A stretch of DNA of 64,000 bases from a virus. Of the stretch, positions 8,584 through 16,935 are shown piece after piece. A model generated the notes under the pieces. That model was given only the letters and a program-made list of their open reading frames with translations, had not been told where the DNA came from and ran no database searches. Location of the stretch: the IMG/VR virus record IMGVR_UViG_3300042305_001561, positions 1 through 64,000 of that record; one strand, 5' to 3'. How positions within the stretch are numbered: the stretch's first letter is position 1; each line of letters opens with the position of its first letter. Made by a program: the position numbers and the translations under genes.

Positions 8584-9009
8584 TTATTTATAACTGCCAA
8601 GACCCAACTTCTTCTTTTCGTCGTCTGTTAGTATATTTTTGATGAAATGTTTGGTGTATCTGCCAGAAAGTATGTTTGCCTCATCTTCTATCTCGCCGCC
8701 GATCTCTTGTTGTGGACCAGATATTCTGCCATCAACATCCTGCTTCATATGAGCCAGTTCATGTGCAATTGTTCTACAATAATCTACAAGATGTCGCCCG
8801 CCCGCTATACTACTTACTGTTTTATCTTTTGGACTATATGCCCCAGTAGTAATAGGTTCACTTGGATTAGGTCCAAGCAATCTGATAGTAATAGGCGTAT
8901 CATCCAATCCAAGTTGCTCAACAGCATATTTTACATACTTGGCAATAAGACGTTGACTATCTTCGTCTATTTTAGGGCATCCTTTGACTATTACTAACTT
9001 AGCATTCAT
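8584..9009 (-). CDS. Zinc-metallopeptidase-like protein (HExxH)
   Basis: 141 aa. IAHELAHMKQDVDGR carries the HExxH zinc motif, and a third ligand could be the Glu in GGEIEDEANILSGRY, giving a gluzincin-like arrangement as in small SprT/ImmA-type and phage peptidase-like proteins. Substrate unknown. The ATG at 9009 is chosen because TATATATTTATTATT ends directly at it. No signal peptide, so a cytoplasmic or virion role is more likely than secretion. Confidence 0.75.
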   Translation of the reverse strand: MNAKLVIVKGCPKIDEDSQRLIAKYVKYAVEQLGLDDTPITIRLLGPNPSEPITTGAYSPKDKTVSSIAGGRHLVDYCRTIAHELAHMKQDVDGRISGPQQEIGGEIEDEANILSGRYTKHFIKNILTDDEKKKLGLGSYK

Positions 9010-9038
9010 AATAATAAATATATACCACTTTATATAAA

Positions 9039-9081
9039 TTGACACTTTTTTAGGTGCCCCTAAAATAGGTGACCTAAAATA
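9039..9081 (+). promoter_or_regulatory. Sigma70-like promoter overlapped by tandem operator-like repeats
   Basis: TTGACA (9039-9044), 16-bp spacer, TAAAAT (9061-9066), 20 nt before the ATG at 9086. Two near copies of TAGGTGnCCTAAAATA (9051-9066 and 9066-9080) overlap the spacer, -10 and start region, and each half is palindromic (TTTTAGG/CCTAAAA). This is the classic layout of a repressor site over a promoter. Confidence 0.65.
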
Positions 9082-9085
9082 AATT

Positions 9086-10165
9086 ATGCAAAAATCACAA
9101 TATCTATCATATCAGGACGTTTTTCTAAAGCCGCACTACTCAAAGTATCATTCTCGTTCAGACGCAGATGTTTCTGTAGAATTTGGACCAAAGAAGTTCA
9201 AGTTGCCTGTTACTCCCGCTAATATGAAATGCACCATTGATGCCAAGACGGCAAAATGGATGAGTGAAAATGACTATTTTTATGTGATGCATCGCTTCAA
9301 TATCAGCCATCACGACACTCCTAATACTGATAATATCAACTTCATTGAGAAAGCCAATGAAGAGAACTGGAAGAACATCAGCATCAGCCTTGGCGTAAAG
9401 CAGGAAGATATGGATCTGGTTGAGCATTGTATCAAAAAGAATCTTCGTATTGATTATATCACAATTGATATTGCTCACGCACACAGCGTGCGAATGAAGG
9501 AAATGCTTGCTTATATTATGCGTATGTATCGCAGCAGCATTTGCTCGGTTGAAAAGCCTTTTATCATCGCGGGAAATGTGGCAACACCCGCAGCGGTTGT
9601 TGATCTTGAAAACTGGGGAGCAGACAGCGTGAAGGTTGGTATTGCTCAAGGCGATGCCTGCACTACATATGGTCAGACTGGATTTGGTATGCCTATGTTT
9701 ACTTGTATGCTGGAATGTTCTGCTGCTGCCAGAAAGCCATTGGTCGCTGATGGTGGAATTAGAATGAATGGAGATATTGCCAAGGCTATTCGTGCTGGCG
9801 GTCAGATGGTTATGGTAGGCAGTGTGTTTGCTGCTTGCGTTGATTCTCCCGCCGAAACTATCCAGAAGGTTGTAAGAATGAACGAACTTAAAGAAACAAT
9901 GAAGGTCAGCCCAAAAGGAGTTCTTGAACAAAGTCTGGATGAAATGCTTGCCAAGAAAAAGTATAAGCAGTATTACGGCTCTGCTTCTGCCATCAACAAA
10001 GGCTCAAATACTCACGTCGAGGGAAGATTGGTTACGCTCGAATGTAATGGATTTACATACGAACAGAAACTCAAGGAAATGACCGAAAGCCTACAAAGCA
10101 GTATGTCATATGCCGGTGGAGACATTCGCCTCGCTGATTGGGGTATTATCTACCACAAACACTAA
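9086..10165 (+). CDS. IMP dehydrogenase / GMP reductase family enzyme
   Basis: 359 aa, the length of GMP reductase rather than of CBS-containing IMPDH. TIM-barrel core with the catalytic Cys loop KVGIAQGDACTTYGQTG, the phosphate-binding VADGGIRMNGDIAKAI and the GG.MVMVGSVFA segment. The pathway is guanine/adenine nucleotide interconversion (GMP to IMP by GuaC, or IMP to XMP by GuaB), steering host purines for phage DNA synthesis. IMPDH loops usually read GSICTT, so direction should be tested. It has its own promoter with operator-like repeats and a strong terminator at 10224. Confidence 0.88.
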   Translation: MQKSQYLSYQDVFLKPHYSKYHSRSDADVSVEFGPKKFKLPVTPANMKCTIDAKTAKWMSENDYFYVMHRFNISHHDTPNTDNINFIEKANEENWKNISISLGVKQEDMDLVEHCIKKNLRIDYITIDIAHAHSVRMKEMLAYIMRMYRSSICSVEKPFIIAGNVATPAAVVDLENWGADSVKVGIAQGDACTTYGQTGFGMPMFTCMLECSAAARKPLVADGGIRMNGDIAKAIRAGGQMVMVGSVFAACVDSPAETIQKVVRMNELKETMKVSPKGVLEQSLDEMLAKKKYKQYYGSASAINKGSNTHVEGRLVTLECNGFTYEQKLKEMTESLQSSMSYAGGDIRLADWGIIYHKH

Positions 10166-10335
10166 AGCAACTTACGGAGAAAATCCAAGTGATTTACTCC
10201 TTCATACTTGCTCAAATAATAACAAAACGCCGCTACAACAGCGGCGTTTTCTTTTTCTAGTTTTTGAGACAGTTCCAGATATTTGCTATCACGGAACAAT
10301 TCAAGATAGTCTACACACTTATCATCAACGCTCAT
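10162..10335 (-). CDS. Small hypothetical protein antisense to a terminator, 57 aa
   Basis: Complete frame starting MSVDDKCVDYLELFRDSKYL and ending HLDFLRKLL, overlapping the upstream 53-aa gene by 11 nt and converging on the purine gene with a 4-nt overlap. Composition looks like a helical protein. The perfect hairpin that terminates the rightward purine gene lies inside this frame (encoding ENAAVVAAF). Either a real small gene shares DNA with that terminator, or the frame is fortuitous. Confidence 0.5.
   Translation of the reverse strand: MSVDDKCVDYLELFRDSKYLELSQKLEKENAAVVAAFCYYLSKYEGVNHLDFLRKLL
10224..10257 (+). terminator. Rho-independent terminator of the purine gene
   Basis: AAAACGCCGCT (10224-10234) pairs perfectly with AGCGGCGTTTT (10240-10250) across a 5-nt loop, followed by CTTTTTC. 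An 11-bp stem with a U-run fits a terminator for the rightward gene ending at 10165. Confidence 0.85.
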
Positions 10336-10486
10336 CTTCTTCTATATGAGCGTCTTTTTGTTTAGGCTTATTCTTTCCTTTTTTCTTGGGACGAAATTTT
10401 TCAAACTTTTCAGTTTCAATTTCGTCGAGTTCTTCTACGTCAATGTTTGAATAATCTTCTTTGTATCTATAATTATTTTTGCTCAT
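10325..10486 (-). CDS. Small charged protein, 53 aa
   Basis: Starts MSKNNYRYKEDYSNIDVEEL, then a Lys-rich middle (RPKKKGKNKPKQKD) and an acidic end. The AT-rich element TTATATTTATATTTG lies ~25 nt upstream. Probably disordered; not recognised. The gene after it overlaps by 11 nt. Confidence 0.6.
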   Translation of the reverse strand: MSKNNYRYKEDYSNIDVEELDEIETEKFEKFRPKKKGKNKPKQKDAHIEEDER

Positions 10487-10550
10487 GTTATTCTGCAATA
10501 AACTTTACAAATATAAATATAAGGCAAAAAATAAAACAATTAACTATAAA

Positions 10551-11204
10551 TTATAGTTTTACAATTAGAGTTTTGGAATAAGGATGAACTGTACCAGAAT
10601 CATCCACAACACAAAGTCCTTTCATTCCACTTTCTTCATACTCATATATTTCACCATGAAAATTTCCCATATAAACTTCAACTTTTTCCATGTTGAGTTC
10701 TCCGGTTTTATTTTCCGCAAAAAATTTTTTAACGGTTGTTGCTTTTTTTAGAGTGAATTTTTTAAATGCCGGTTTGGATAGTATATCTGTTGACCCAAAC
10801 CCACCTTCGCCTCTTTGAGTATTATCCAATCCAGTCGTCTCGACAAAATCAACGGGATTATAAAATTCAAATATGATTTGAGCAATCTTGTCTCCAATAA
10901 CGACGTTGACATCTTCTTGGCCAAGATTGATAAGAATGACTCCAATTTCTCCGCGATAATCTTCGTCAATGACACCTGCCATAACATCTATGCCTTTTTT
11001 GTATGCGAGACCGCTTCTTGGCGCAATTCTACCATACATCCCAGACGGAATAGACATAGACAACCCAGTCTTGAATAGTTTTCTTTCACCGGGCTTCAAA
11101 ATATGAAACTCTGTGGTATACAGGTCATATCCTGCTGCTCCAGCGCTTCCCCGAGTAGGAATGATTGCTTTGCTTTCTAGTTTTGTAATAGATACTTTTT
11201 TCAT
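10551..11204 (-). CDS. dut: dUTPase with C-terminal extension
   Basis: 217 aa. All five trimeric dUTPase motifs are present: AGYDLY, PRSGLA, GVIDEDYRGE, DKIAQ and RGEGGFGST. It hydrolyses dUTP to dUMP and pyrophosphate, limiting uracil in phage DNA and feeding dTMP synthesis. The usual enzyme ends at motif 5; here ~75 further residues follow (FKKFTLKKATTVKK onward, ending SKTLIVKL), a separate small domain that I do not recognise. The start codon lies inside one copy of a 50-bp direct repeat that flanks the next gene upstream. Confidence 0.93.
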   Translation of the reverse strand: MKKVSITKLESKAIIPTRGSAGAAGYDLYTTEFHILKPGERKLFKTGLSMSIPSGMYGRIAPRSGLAYKKGIDVMAGVIDEDYRGEIGVILINLGQEDVNVVIGDKIAQIIFEFYNPVDFVETTGLDNTQRGEGGFGSTDILSKPAFKKFTLKKATTVKKFFAENKTGELNMEKVEVYMGNFHGEIYEYEESGMKGLCVVDDSGTVHPYSKTLIVKL

Positions 11205-11980
11205 AAAATTTTAATATACACTAACTATCAAGTCTGTGTGTGTCAAACTCATAATAGATGGGCAATTTTTAAAGTATTTTCGGTGAATGGACCGTTATCG
11301 TGCACCATTATAGGATTTGACTCTATAATAAATTTTTCATTTCCTTGTTTAACAAGATTTTTGTTTTCTAACGTGCTAAAAAACAGTTTGTTTGATTGAT
11401 CTACTTTAATATCATTAGTATACAAATACTCCAATGTCCAATGCCCTTGGTCGTCACATGAAGTTCTGTTCAACTTTATTATTTCTTCCATATGATTTAT
11501 AATTTTATCCGTATATCCGAAATATATTCCCGAGTTTAAAAAGAAACTGTCAGAAAATTTTTCTTTAGTTTCATATAAATTTCTTTCCTGTATAGGTGGC
11601 CACATCCACTTTTCTGCACAAAAAACTATATTACAGTTGTACGATTTGAATATATCAACTATGTCATTCGGTTCTCTGTAAAAATTTGTATCCTTGGCGT
11701 CAGCAAATAATATGTACTCATATTTTCCCAAAAAATGTTCTTTGTAATATTCTATATTTTTTACTACTTTGTAATAATATAATTTTTCGGCCAAAGATAA
11801 CTCTCTGCGTGACTCGTCAAAATATCTAATTATATGAATATCATTTTCATCAAAATACTTTCTAGCATTATTGTAAAAACAAGGAATATAACTGGCCAGA
11901 TAGTCAAATAATGTTGTTACTAAAGCTATGTTTTTCATAAAATTTTAATATACACTAACTACCAAGTCTGTGTGTGTCAA
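11197..11980. repeat. 50-bp direct repeat flanking a glycosyltransferase gene
   Basis: Copies at 11197-11246 and 11931-11980 match at 49 of 50 positions. Each covers a start codon with its upstream region and the last codons of a gene (THTDL-V/I-VSVY). The left copy retains a remnant of the 3' end of the 102-aa gene. The glycosyltransferase gene lies exactly between them, so it looks like an inserted or duplicated cassette of 734 bp. Confidence 0.9.
11249..11938 (-). CDS. PLOD-type glycosyltransferase
   Basis: 229 aa. The pattern YILFADAKDTNF (metal-binding DxxD region), LNSGIYFGYTDKI, CDDQGHWTLEYL and the late HDNGP resembles the GT domain of procollagen lysyl glycosyltransferases and their viral homologues. 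It should transfer a sugar from a nucleotide donor; the acceptor is unknown. The gene is bounded by the 50-bp direct repeat, so it seems to have entered the operon separately from its neighbours. Confidence 0.75.
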   Translation of the reverse strand: MKNIALVTTLFDYLASYIPCFYNNARKYFDENDIHIIRYFDESRRELSLAEKLYYYKVVKNIEYYKEHFLGKYEYILFADAKDTNFYREPNDIVDIFKSYNCNIVFCAEKWMWPPIQERNLYETKEKFSDSFFLNSGIYFGYTDKIINHMEEIIKLNRTSCDDQGHWTLEYLYTNDIKVDQSNKLFFSTLENKNLVKQGNEKFIIESNPIMVHDNGPFTENTLKIAHLL

Positions 11981-12253
11981 TCCGTAATCGCCTTTCCAGC
12001 CTTCTTCACTCAACCCAAATATTATATGCTCTTCAGTTCCTTCCACTCTATATATCACCATATTTGGATGTTCTTCCGATGTTACTTTCTTGTATTTTAC
12101 AAACTTGGCTATTTCTGGTTCTAGTAGGAACTCATCAAACAACTTAGTGATCTGCTCCAACGGAGTTTTTCTTACAATAACAACTCCACGACCATTTCCG
12201 CCAAGGCCACGAACATAATCGACTACAAATATAAAAAGATTTCTAGGGTTCAT
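11945..12253 (-). CDS. Hypothetical protein in glycan operon
   Basis: 102 aa, not recognised; beta-rich with a Gly-rich start (VRGLGGNGRGVVIVRK). It ends THTDLVVSVY, and a copy of that end lies 734 bp downstream in front of the dUTPase gene, so originally this gene probably sat next to dut. Confidence 0.65.
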   Translation of the reverse strand: MNPRNLFIFVVDYVRGLGGNGRGVVIVRKTPLEQITKLFDEFLLEPEIAKFVKYKKVTSEEHPNMVIYRVEGTEEHIIFGLSEEGWKGDYGLTHTDLVVSVY

Positions 12254-12254
12254 A

Positions 12255-13466
12255 TTATACCTTTATAAGTGTTTTGCTTAAATCTTTTACAACCTTTGTT
12301 TTAAGCTTAAATATTCCAAGTTCAAAGTCCGAGTTATTTTCTACACCATCTTCCGAAAGAATGTCTGTTATTTTCATGAGTATACCCGCATTACTATTAC
12401 CGTCTTTCATAAACTCATCTTGGCTGAAATAAAGTAATATGTCGTTATTTACTTCTTTAATATAACCGTGATTGAGTATACGCTTCCGGAGATCAATCTT
12501 TGTGGTTTGCTGTTCTTTTTCTATATATCTTTCAGCACAACCCATATTGTCTACAAAGATATTCGTGGCCCAAGGTTCAACAAAGTGTAGAAAATCTTCT
12601 GTTATAACATTTGTTAGTACAAATCCAATATTATACACAGGATGCTTTATTGGATGATGGTTTTCATCAAATGCCATCCAATGATGCCATTTTCTAATAT
12701 AGTTTCTACGTGCTCTGTTCTGATAGAACTTGAACATATCATCATCTTTACCTACTCCATTCTTGGCCCAACTTCTGTGTCCTCTGCTGATCCAATGCCA
12801 GCACAAGCTATCTCTGCTTTGTATAAGCTTATATCCAGCAAGATGAAAACGTAGAAACAAGTCCGCATCTTCTTCCGGGTATGGAGCAAAACTTTTAGCA
12901 TCGTGACCGCCAATAGCCAAGAAATCATCTTTGCCTATCATCCAAGGAGCAAATATCCCGTTTGTTGTGACATCTTTTCTATCTTTTTGTTCTTGTTCAA
13001 CAAATGCATCAAATTCGTTTTTCTTGAATTCGTGAAACTCTATACCAAAAGGTTTTAGTATCTTCTCTTTTCCCGGTGGATATATCCCTTCCGGTTCAAT
13101 TCGTGTAGCACACACCACCGTTTTTTCTTTATAATGCTTGAGCATATTCTCAAGATAGTTTTTTCCACAAATCATGTCGCTATGGAAAATAGTAACAAGT
13201 GGGGTTTTTGCCATCTTTATTCCTAGATCATATGTTATTGTATGTCCGAGAATATTTCCCGTGGTGTTCTTCCAACCGCGAAGATTGTTATCTAAATTTA
13301 TTTGAGCGTCCAGATAATCAGCACTCCCGTCTGTACTACCATCATCCAATATAATAATTTCGTTGTTCGGATAATATTCCCGAATACTTCGGTATGCCAT
13401 CAATGTATAATTTAATGTATTATACGATGGTATTATGATTGAAATGTCTTTTGTAGTATATTTCAT
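12255..13466 (-). CDS. Family 2 glycosyltransferase with C-terminal extension
   Basis: 403 aa. GT-A fold of family 2: ISIIIPSYN at the start, IILDDGSTDGS (UDP-binding Asp), FHSDM as DxD-like motif and PEEDADLFLRF as the ED catalytic region. Residues ~280-403 form an extra domain of unknown role. It forms part of the leftward glycan operon and ends just before the 102-aa gene (1 nt). Overlaps the preceding small gene by ATGA. Confidence 0.9.
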   Translation of the reverse strand: MKYTTKDISIIIPSYNTLNYTLMAYRSIREYYPNNEIIILDDGSTDGSADYLDAQINLDNNLRGWKNTTGNILGHTITYDLGIKMAKTPLVTIFHSDMICGKNYLENMLKHYKEKTVVCATRIEPEGIYPPGKEKILKPFGIEFHEFKKNEFDAFVEQEQKDRKDVTTNGIFAPWMIGKDDFLAIGGHDAKSFAPYPEEDADLFLRFHLAGYKLIQSRDSLCWHWISRGHRSWAKNGVGKDDDMFKFYQNRARRNYIRKWHHWMAFDENHHPIKHPVYNIGFVLTNVITEDFLHFVEPWATNIFVDNMGCAERYIEKEQQTTKIDLRKRILNHGYIKEVNNDILLYFSQDEFMKDGNSNAGILMKITDILSEDGVENNSDFELGIFKLKTKVVKDLSKTLIKV

Positions 13467-13648
13467 GTTTTTCCGTGTTCTATACCAACTACATCAAGTA
13501 GTTGTTGTTCTTTTTCAGTCATTTCGTTGTATACTCTATACAACTCTTTTCGCGTCTTGTTAGCAAGCAATCCGTCCTTCTCGCCTTCATCAATGCAGCG
13601 TTGCAGTTTATAATACAACTCAAAATATTTTTTAGCAGCTTCTGTCAT
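13463..13648 (-). CDS. Small helical protein, MTEAAKKY leader copy 1
   Basis: 61 aa, helical and charged. Its first eight residues and the DNA around the start (about 25 bp) are shared with the next gene upstream, although the remainder of the two proteins differs. Coupled by ATGA overlaps on both sides. Function unknown. Confidence 0.65.
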   Translation of the reverse strand: MTEAAKKYFELYYKLQRCIDEGEKDGLLANKTRKELYRVYNEMTEKEQQLLDVVGIEHGKT

Positions 13649-13941
13649 ATTTTTTCATTTACTATAGTTGCGTCAAATTCTTCAATATAGCACCATTCAC
13701 CATCCCACCGTTCTTCTCCAACCGCATAACCAATGTTCTGTTCGCCAACATTATCTCCACACACCCGAACTCCTCTAACAAATAGACCTGCCTCCTTTAT
13801 TGCCGTTTGCCATTGCTCCAATGTAATGCGATACAAATTATTCGGCGGATTAGAATAATAATCATATACCTCAGTTCCTTCTTTGAACCAAGTATCATGT
13901 TTGGCAATCAATTTTACATATTTTTTAGCAGCCTCTGTCAT
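13645..13941 (-). CDS. Small protein, MTEAAKKY leader copy 2
   Basis: 98 aa. Begins MTEAAKKYVKLIAKHDTWFK, then a beta-rich part with two Cys and several Trp (EERWDGEWCYIEEFD). Shares its leader with the following gene, suggesting a local duplication. Overlaps the upstream glycosyltransferase end by 17 nt. Function unknown. Confidence 0.65.
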   Translation of the reverse strand: MTEAAKKYVKLIAKHDTWFKEGTEVYDYYSNPPNNLYRITLEQWQTAIKEAGLFVRGVRVCGDNVGEQNIGYAVGEERWDGEWCYIEEFDATIVNEKI

Positions 13942-14827
13942 ATAATTCCGGATTGTTATTATAACGGGTTCGCATTTGTTCTGAAACTTTTATAAAACCA
14001 ACTTCATCATATGATGGCGGTTCTCCCCATAATGTCAACCAAGTTTTAAAGTTTTTCTGTTCGCTCAACTTTTGTCTATCGGATGTACCAACCAGTTTGT
14101 CGTGTTGTCCAAGGAAATGACTGCTACGTGCACCAAAGTGCCATACAAGTGCTTTACCAGATACAACAAAATCGTATCCTTTTAGTTGCATAAGCACACT
14201 TTGCATATGATCCTCAAAACTTGACGGGGCGAATCTTTCGTCGTTGGGTATAAAATGCTTTGTTCGCATCATATATGATACGCCTTCAACTTTTCTAAAG
14301 TCGGGAGCGTTGGACGATTTTACAAACTCATCGGCCCAATATAAAAATTCTTCTTTTAAGAAATCGTGATGATATACACCAAATCCGCCATTTACTGGAG
14401 CAAATGCTGTTCCTAGCCTATCTTGATTGTTAAATATGTTGGGCTCAAGACGCCAAGCACAACCGACTATTTTCCTGTCAGTAGATGATACAATGCCATA
14501 CAAAGGTTTGTCGTAATGGCGACTGATGTACATATCACTATGTATAAGACTAAAGAATTCAGTCTGCACTCGTTTGATTGCTTCATTGACTCCGCCGCCG
14601 ATTCCTTTTGGGTTTTCATTTTGTTCGTAAATAGTTTCTATATCTTTTTGTTCTAATAACCAATCTCGTGTTTCAGTATCATTTTCTGTATAAACAATGA
14701 TTGGTTGGTTCTTGTAATAAGCATTTTCTCTTATAGATTCAACCGCCAACTTCAAATATGGAAGCGATTTATAGCTATTGATTATCCAAGTATACTTGGC
14801 ATCGGCTTGATTTTCATTCATATTCAT
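13925..14827 (-). CDS. GT-A type glycosyltransferase
   Basis: 300 aa. Start YTWIINSYKSLPYLKLAVES and the FSLIHSDMYI segment (metal-binding region) give a family-2-like fold, with SSFEDHMQSVLMQLKGYDFV as the acceptor/catalytic region. Acceptor unknown. Start overlaps the previous gene's stop. Confidence 0.78.
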   Translation of the reverse strand: MNMNENQADAKYTWIINSYKSLPYLKLAVESIRENAYYKNQPIIVYTENDTETRDWLLEQKDIETIYEQNENPKGIGGGVNEAIKRVQTEFFSLIHSDMYISRHYDKPLYGIVSSTDRKIVGCAWRLEPNIFNNQDRLGTAFAPVNGGFGVYHHDFLKEEFLYWADEFVKSSNAPDFRKVEGVSYMMRTKHFIPNDERFAPSSFEDHMQSVLMQLKGYDFVVSGKALVWHFGARSSHFLGQHDKLVGTSDRQKLSEQKNFKTWLTLWGEPPSYDEVGFIKVSEQMRTRYNNNPELYDRGC

Positions 14828-15590
14828 ACGTTTCCGCTTTTTTTCTCAAGTCTAGATAATCTTGCATCAAATTATTCTTTTTGAAAAACTTATACTGTCC
14901 CTCTTCCGCTCTACGACAATATGTTGGAATATCAAGACCAGCAACTCCTTTTTTTATAGTAACTGAGTTATGATGTAAGATACAGCATCTATCAACAATA
15001 CCAAGCTTGTATCCTTTTTTCTTGGCTACCAACGCAAAATAAAAACAAACTCCCCAACCATACATCAGATCAGAATCTATCTCTTTTACTTCTTCCAACA
15101 TTCTGCGTGAAATCAACGGAGTTTGAAAGTCGATATAATCGACCTGCCTGATGCCATTTGCATTCCAATTGTGCATGCTTTTCCAATGGCACTGTTGATT
15201 CGGTTCTATGTTGTAAATGGAGGGAGATACAATGTCATACTTTATTTCTAGACTTCCCCACTTTCCGGCGAATATCTCCCCGAACATTTCCTCTCTTAGT
15301 GTTCTTACGTGATTGTATGGATGAATCGTAAGATCGTTATTGGAAAATATCATACTGTCATATTGCGGATTTTCCAACACATACTGCATTCCTGCATTGA
15401 ATCCTCCTCCCATATATACATTATTTTCTAGTTCAAAACTGCTGTATTTGCTTTTTCCTTCGAGAGAAGACCCATTATCTAACACAAACAAGTCATAATC
15501 ATTTCTTTCATATGGCTTGAGAGATTCATACAGCATATCTGTATAATCTGGTAAGTTATGATTTAATATAAAAAATGCAGTTTTACCCAT
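14814..15590 (-). CDS. Family 2 glycosyltransferase
   Basis: 258 aa. FFILNHNLPDYTDMLYES, LFVLDNGS, GGGFNAGMQYVL and IFSNNDLTI are the typical rhamnosyltransferase-like GT2 motifs. I start it at the ATG at 15590 because GGAGG stands about 10 nt before it, inside the end of the upstream gene; a start five codons further upstream lacks that site. Part of the glycan operon. Confidence 0.88.
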   Translation of the reverse strand: MGKTAFFILNHNLPDYTDMLYESLKPYERNDYDLFVLDNGSSLEGKSKYSSFELENNVYMGGGFNAGMQYVLENPQYDSMIFSNNDLTIHPYNHVRTLREEMFGEIFAGKWGSLEIKYDIVSPSIYNIEPNQQCHWKSMHNWNANGIRQVDYIDFQTPLISRRMLEEVKEIDSDLMYGWGVCFYFALVAKKKGYKLGIVDRCCILHHNSVTIKKGVAGLDIPTYCRRAEEGQYKFFKKNNLMQDYLDLRKKAETYEYE

Positions 15591-16008
15591 AACTGGTTCC
15601 TCCATTGAATATTTTCATTTTGATACTTTTACCAGACATCTCGGCGGGTTCTATAAAAAACTTCTTGTCTGGTTGCGTGATGCTAAAAAATAGTTCAAGT
15701 TCTTCTTCATCGTCCGCAAACATCATAAATGATTCATCTGTGCCACTTTCTCTGCACTTGAACAGGTTGTACTTCGTAGTAGCCACCGTAGTATATCCTT
15801 CTCTGTGTTTCATTGCTTCGGATATAATCATAAATTCGGCTGCGATGATTGCCGCGACTTGTATGGTTGTTACAATATTAGTACGCCAAGTATCAGCCAA
15901 TATGGCGTCTTTTATATAGAATAAAGACATAACCATTAGTGGCAGACCAATGATGGAAAATAAAACCATCAAATAAAAATACAAACTTTTCTTTGGTTTA
16001 GAAGTCAT
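15583..16008 (-). CDS. Two-helix membrane protein
   Basis: 141 aa. Two hydrophobic helices near the N-terminus (YFYLMVLFSIIGLPLMVMSL and TNIVTTIQVAAIIAAEFMII), then an acidic soluble part (FADDEEELELFF). Not recognised. It is the first gene after an intergenic promoter (16020-16047), so it begins a sub-operon of the glycan cluster. I use the ATG at 16008; an upstream TTG would lie in the promoter. Confidence 0.7.
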   Translation of the reverse strand: MTSKPKKSLYFYLMVLFSIIGLPLMVMSLFYIKDAILADTWRTNIVTTIQVAAIIAAEFMIISEAMKHREGYTTVATTKYNLFKCRESGTDESFMMFADDEEELELFFSITQPDKKFFIEPAEMSGKSIKMKIFNGGTSYG

Positions 16009-16019
16009 ATAATCTTGCA

Positions 16020-16047
16020 ATCATAGCTAATTATGTCATATTGTCAA
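16020..16047 (-). promoter_or_regulatory. Sigma70-like promoter inside the glycan cluster
   Basis: Minus strand TTGACA, 16-bp spacer, TATGAT; the predicted start is only a few bases before the ATG at 16008. It would let the distal half of the cluster (towards dut) be expressed separately. Confidence 0.65.
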
Positions 16048-16056
16048 TCTATAGTA

Positions 16057-16935
16057 TCATACAGATTTTATTATATCTATGATTTGTTGAGCACGAGTTT
16101 CTGCACGATGATGTACATTTACTTTACTGTATATTCTTTCTGCCAAAGTTTCACGAACATATTCATTATTTAGCAAATACTCTATTTGCTCGACTGCTTC
16201 CGTTGGATTGGAATAATACATTATGTCTTTTCCATCTACAAACAGGTCATATATACCTGTAGCGGCTGATATGCGATTTGTAACTACAGCAAGCTTACAT
16301 CCGCCAGCTTCAAACAACCGTCGAGTGATTTCGTCATATCTGGCATACTGAAACGCAACTGTGCCAGAATTATAAAATGATGTATTTTCCTGCGGTGGTA
16401 TTTTTTTATTGACGAATTTATCTCCAAGTGAAGATTGAATATAATTTATTCCCGGCCTATCTCCGCAAGTTGTGACACAGACATTTTTTCTTGGTATTTC
16501 TTCTTTATATTTGAATAAAAATTCATCTCCCCAATGATTCAACCAACTCACATGGTTAAGACCCATCTCCTTATATTTTTGAAAACATCTAAAATCTGGA
16601 GTAAATGCCGCATCAACATATTTAATTCTCTCAAAAGCTTGACCAAAAGTCTGTGGTTCGTCTCCAAGCTCTATTATTATTTTTCCATTATAACACGTTC
16701 TTATTTTTTTTATCTGATTATCCAGTGAATTGGAAGTCCAAGGCCAAAAAACACTTATGAATTCATATTTTGCTATGTTTGAATACAATCTATCCAAATT
16801 GCAATTCGCCGCATCAAACTTATATATATCTATGCTGTGTCCCAATCGCTTGAAGGCAAATGAAAGTCCGAGAGGACAATTCCAGTAATCTTCCGGCCCA
16901 CTGTCATCTCCGTGCCATAACATTGCTATGTTCAT
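16057..16935 (-). CDS. GT-B glycosyltransferase, CgeB/group 1_2 type
   Basis: 292 aa. The C-terminal half (ARYDEITRRLFEAGGCKLAV ... IMYYSNPTEAVEQIEYLL) is the conserved nucleotide-sugar binding part of CgeB-like glycosyltransferases. The N-terminal half is weaker, as is usual for the acceptor domain. The ATG overlaps the SDR gene stop (ATGA). Confidence 0.8.
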   Translation of the reverse strand: MNIAMLWHGDDSGPEDYWNCPLGLSFAFKRLGHSIDIYKFDAANCNLDRLYSNIAKYEFISVFWPWTSNSLDNQIKKIRTCYNGKIIIELGDEPQTFGQAFERIKYVDAAFTPDFRCFQKYKEMGLNHVSWLNHWGDEFLFKYKEEIPRKNVCVTTCGDRPGINYIQSSLGDKFVNKKIPPQENTSFYNSGTVAFQYARYDEITRRLFEAGGCKLAVVTNRISAATGIYDLFVDGKDIMYYSNPTEAVEQIEYLLNNEYVRETLAERIYSKVNVHHRAETRAQQIIDIIKSV

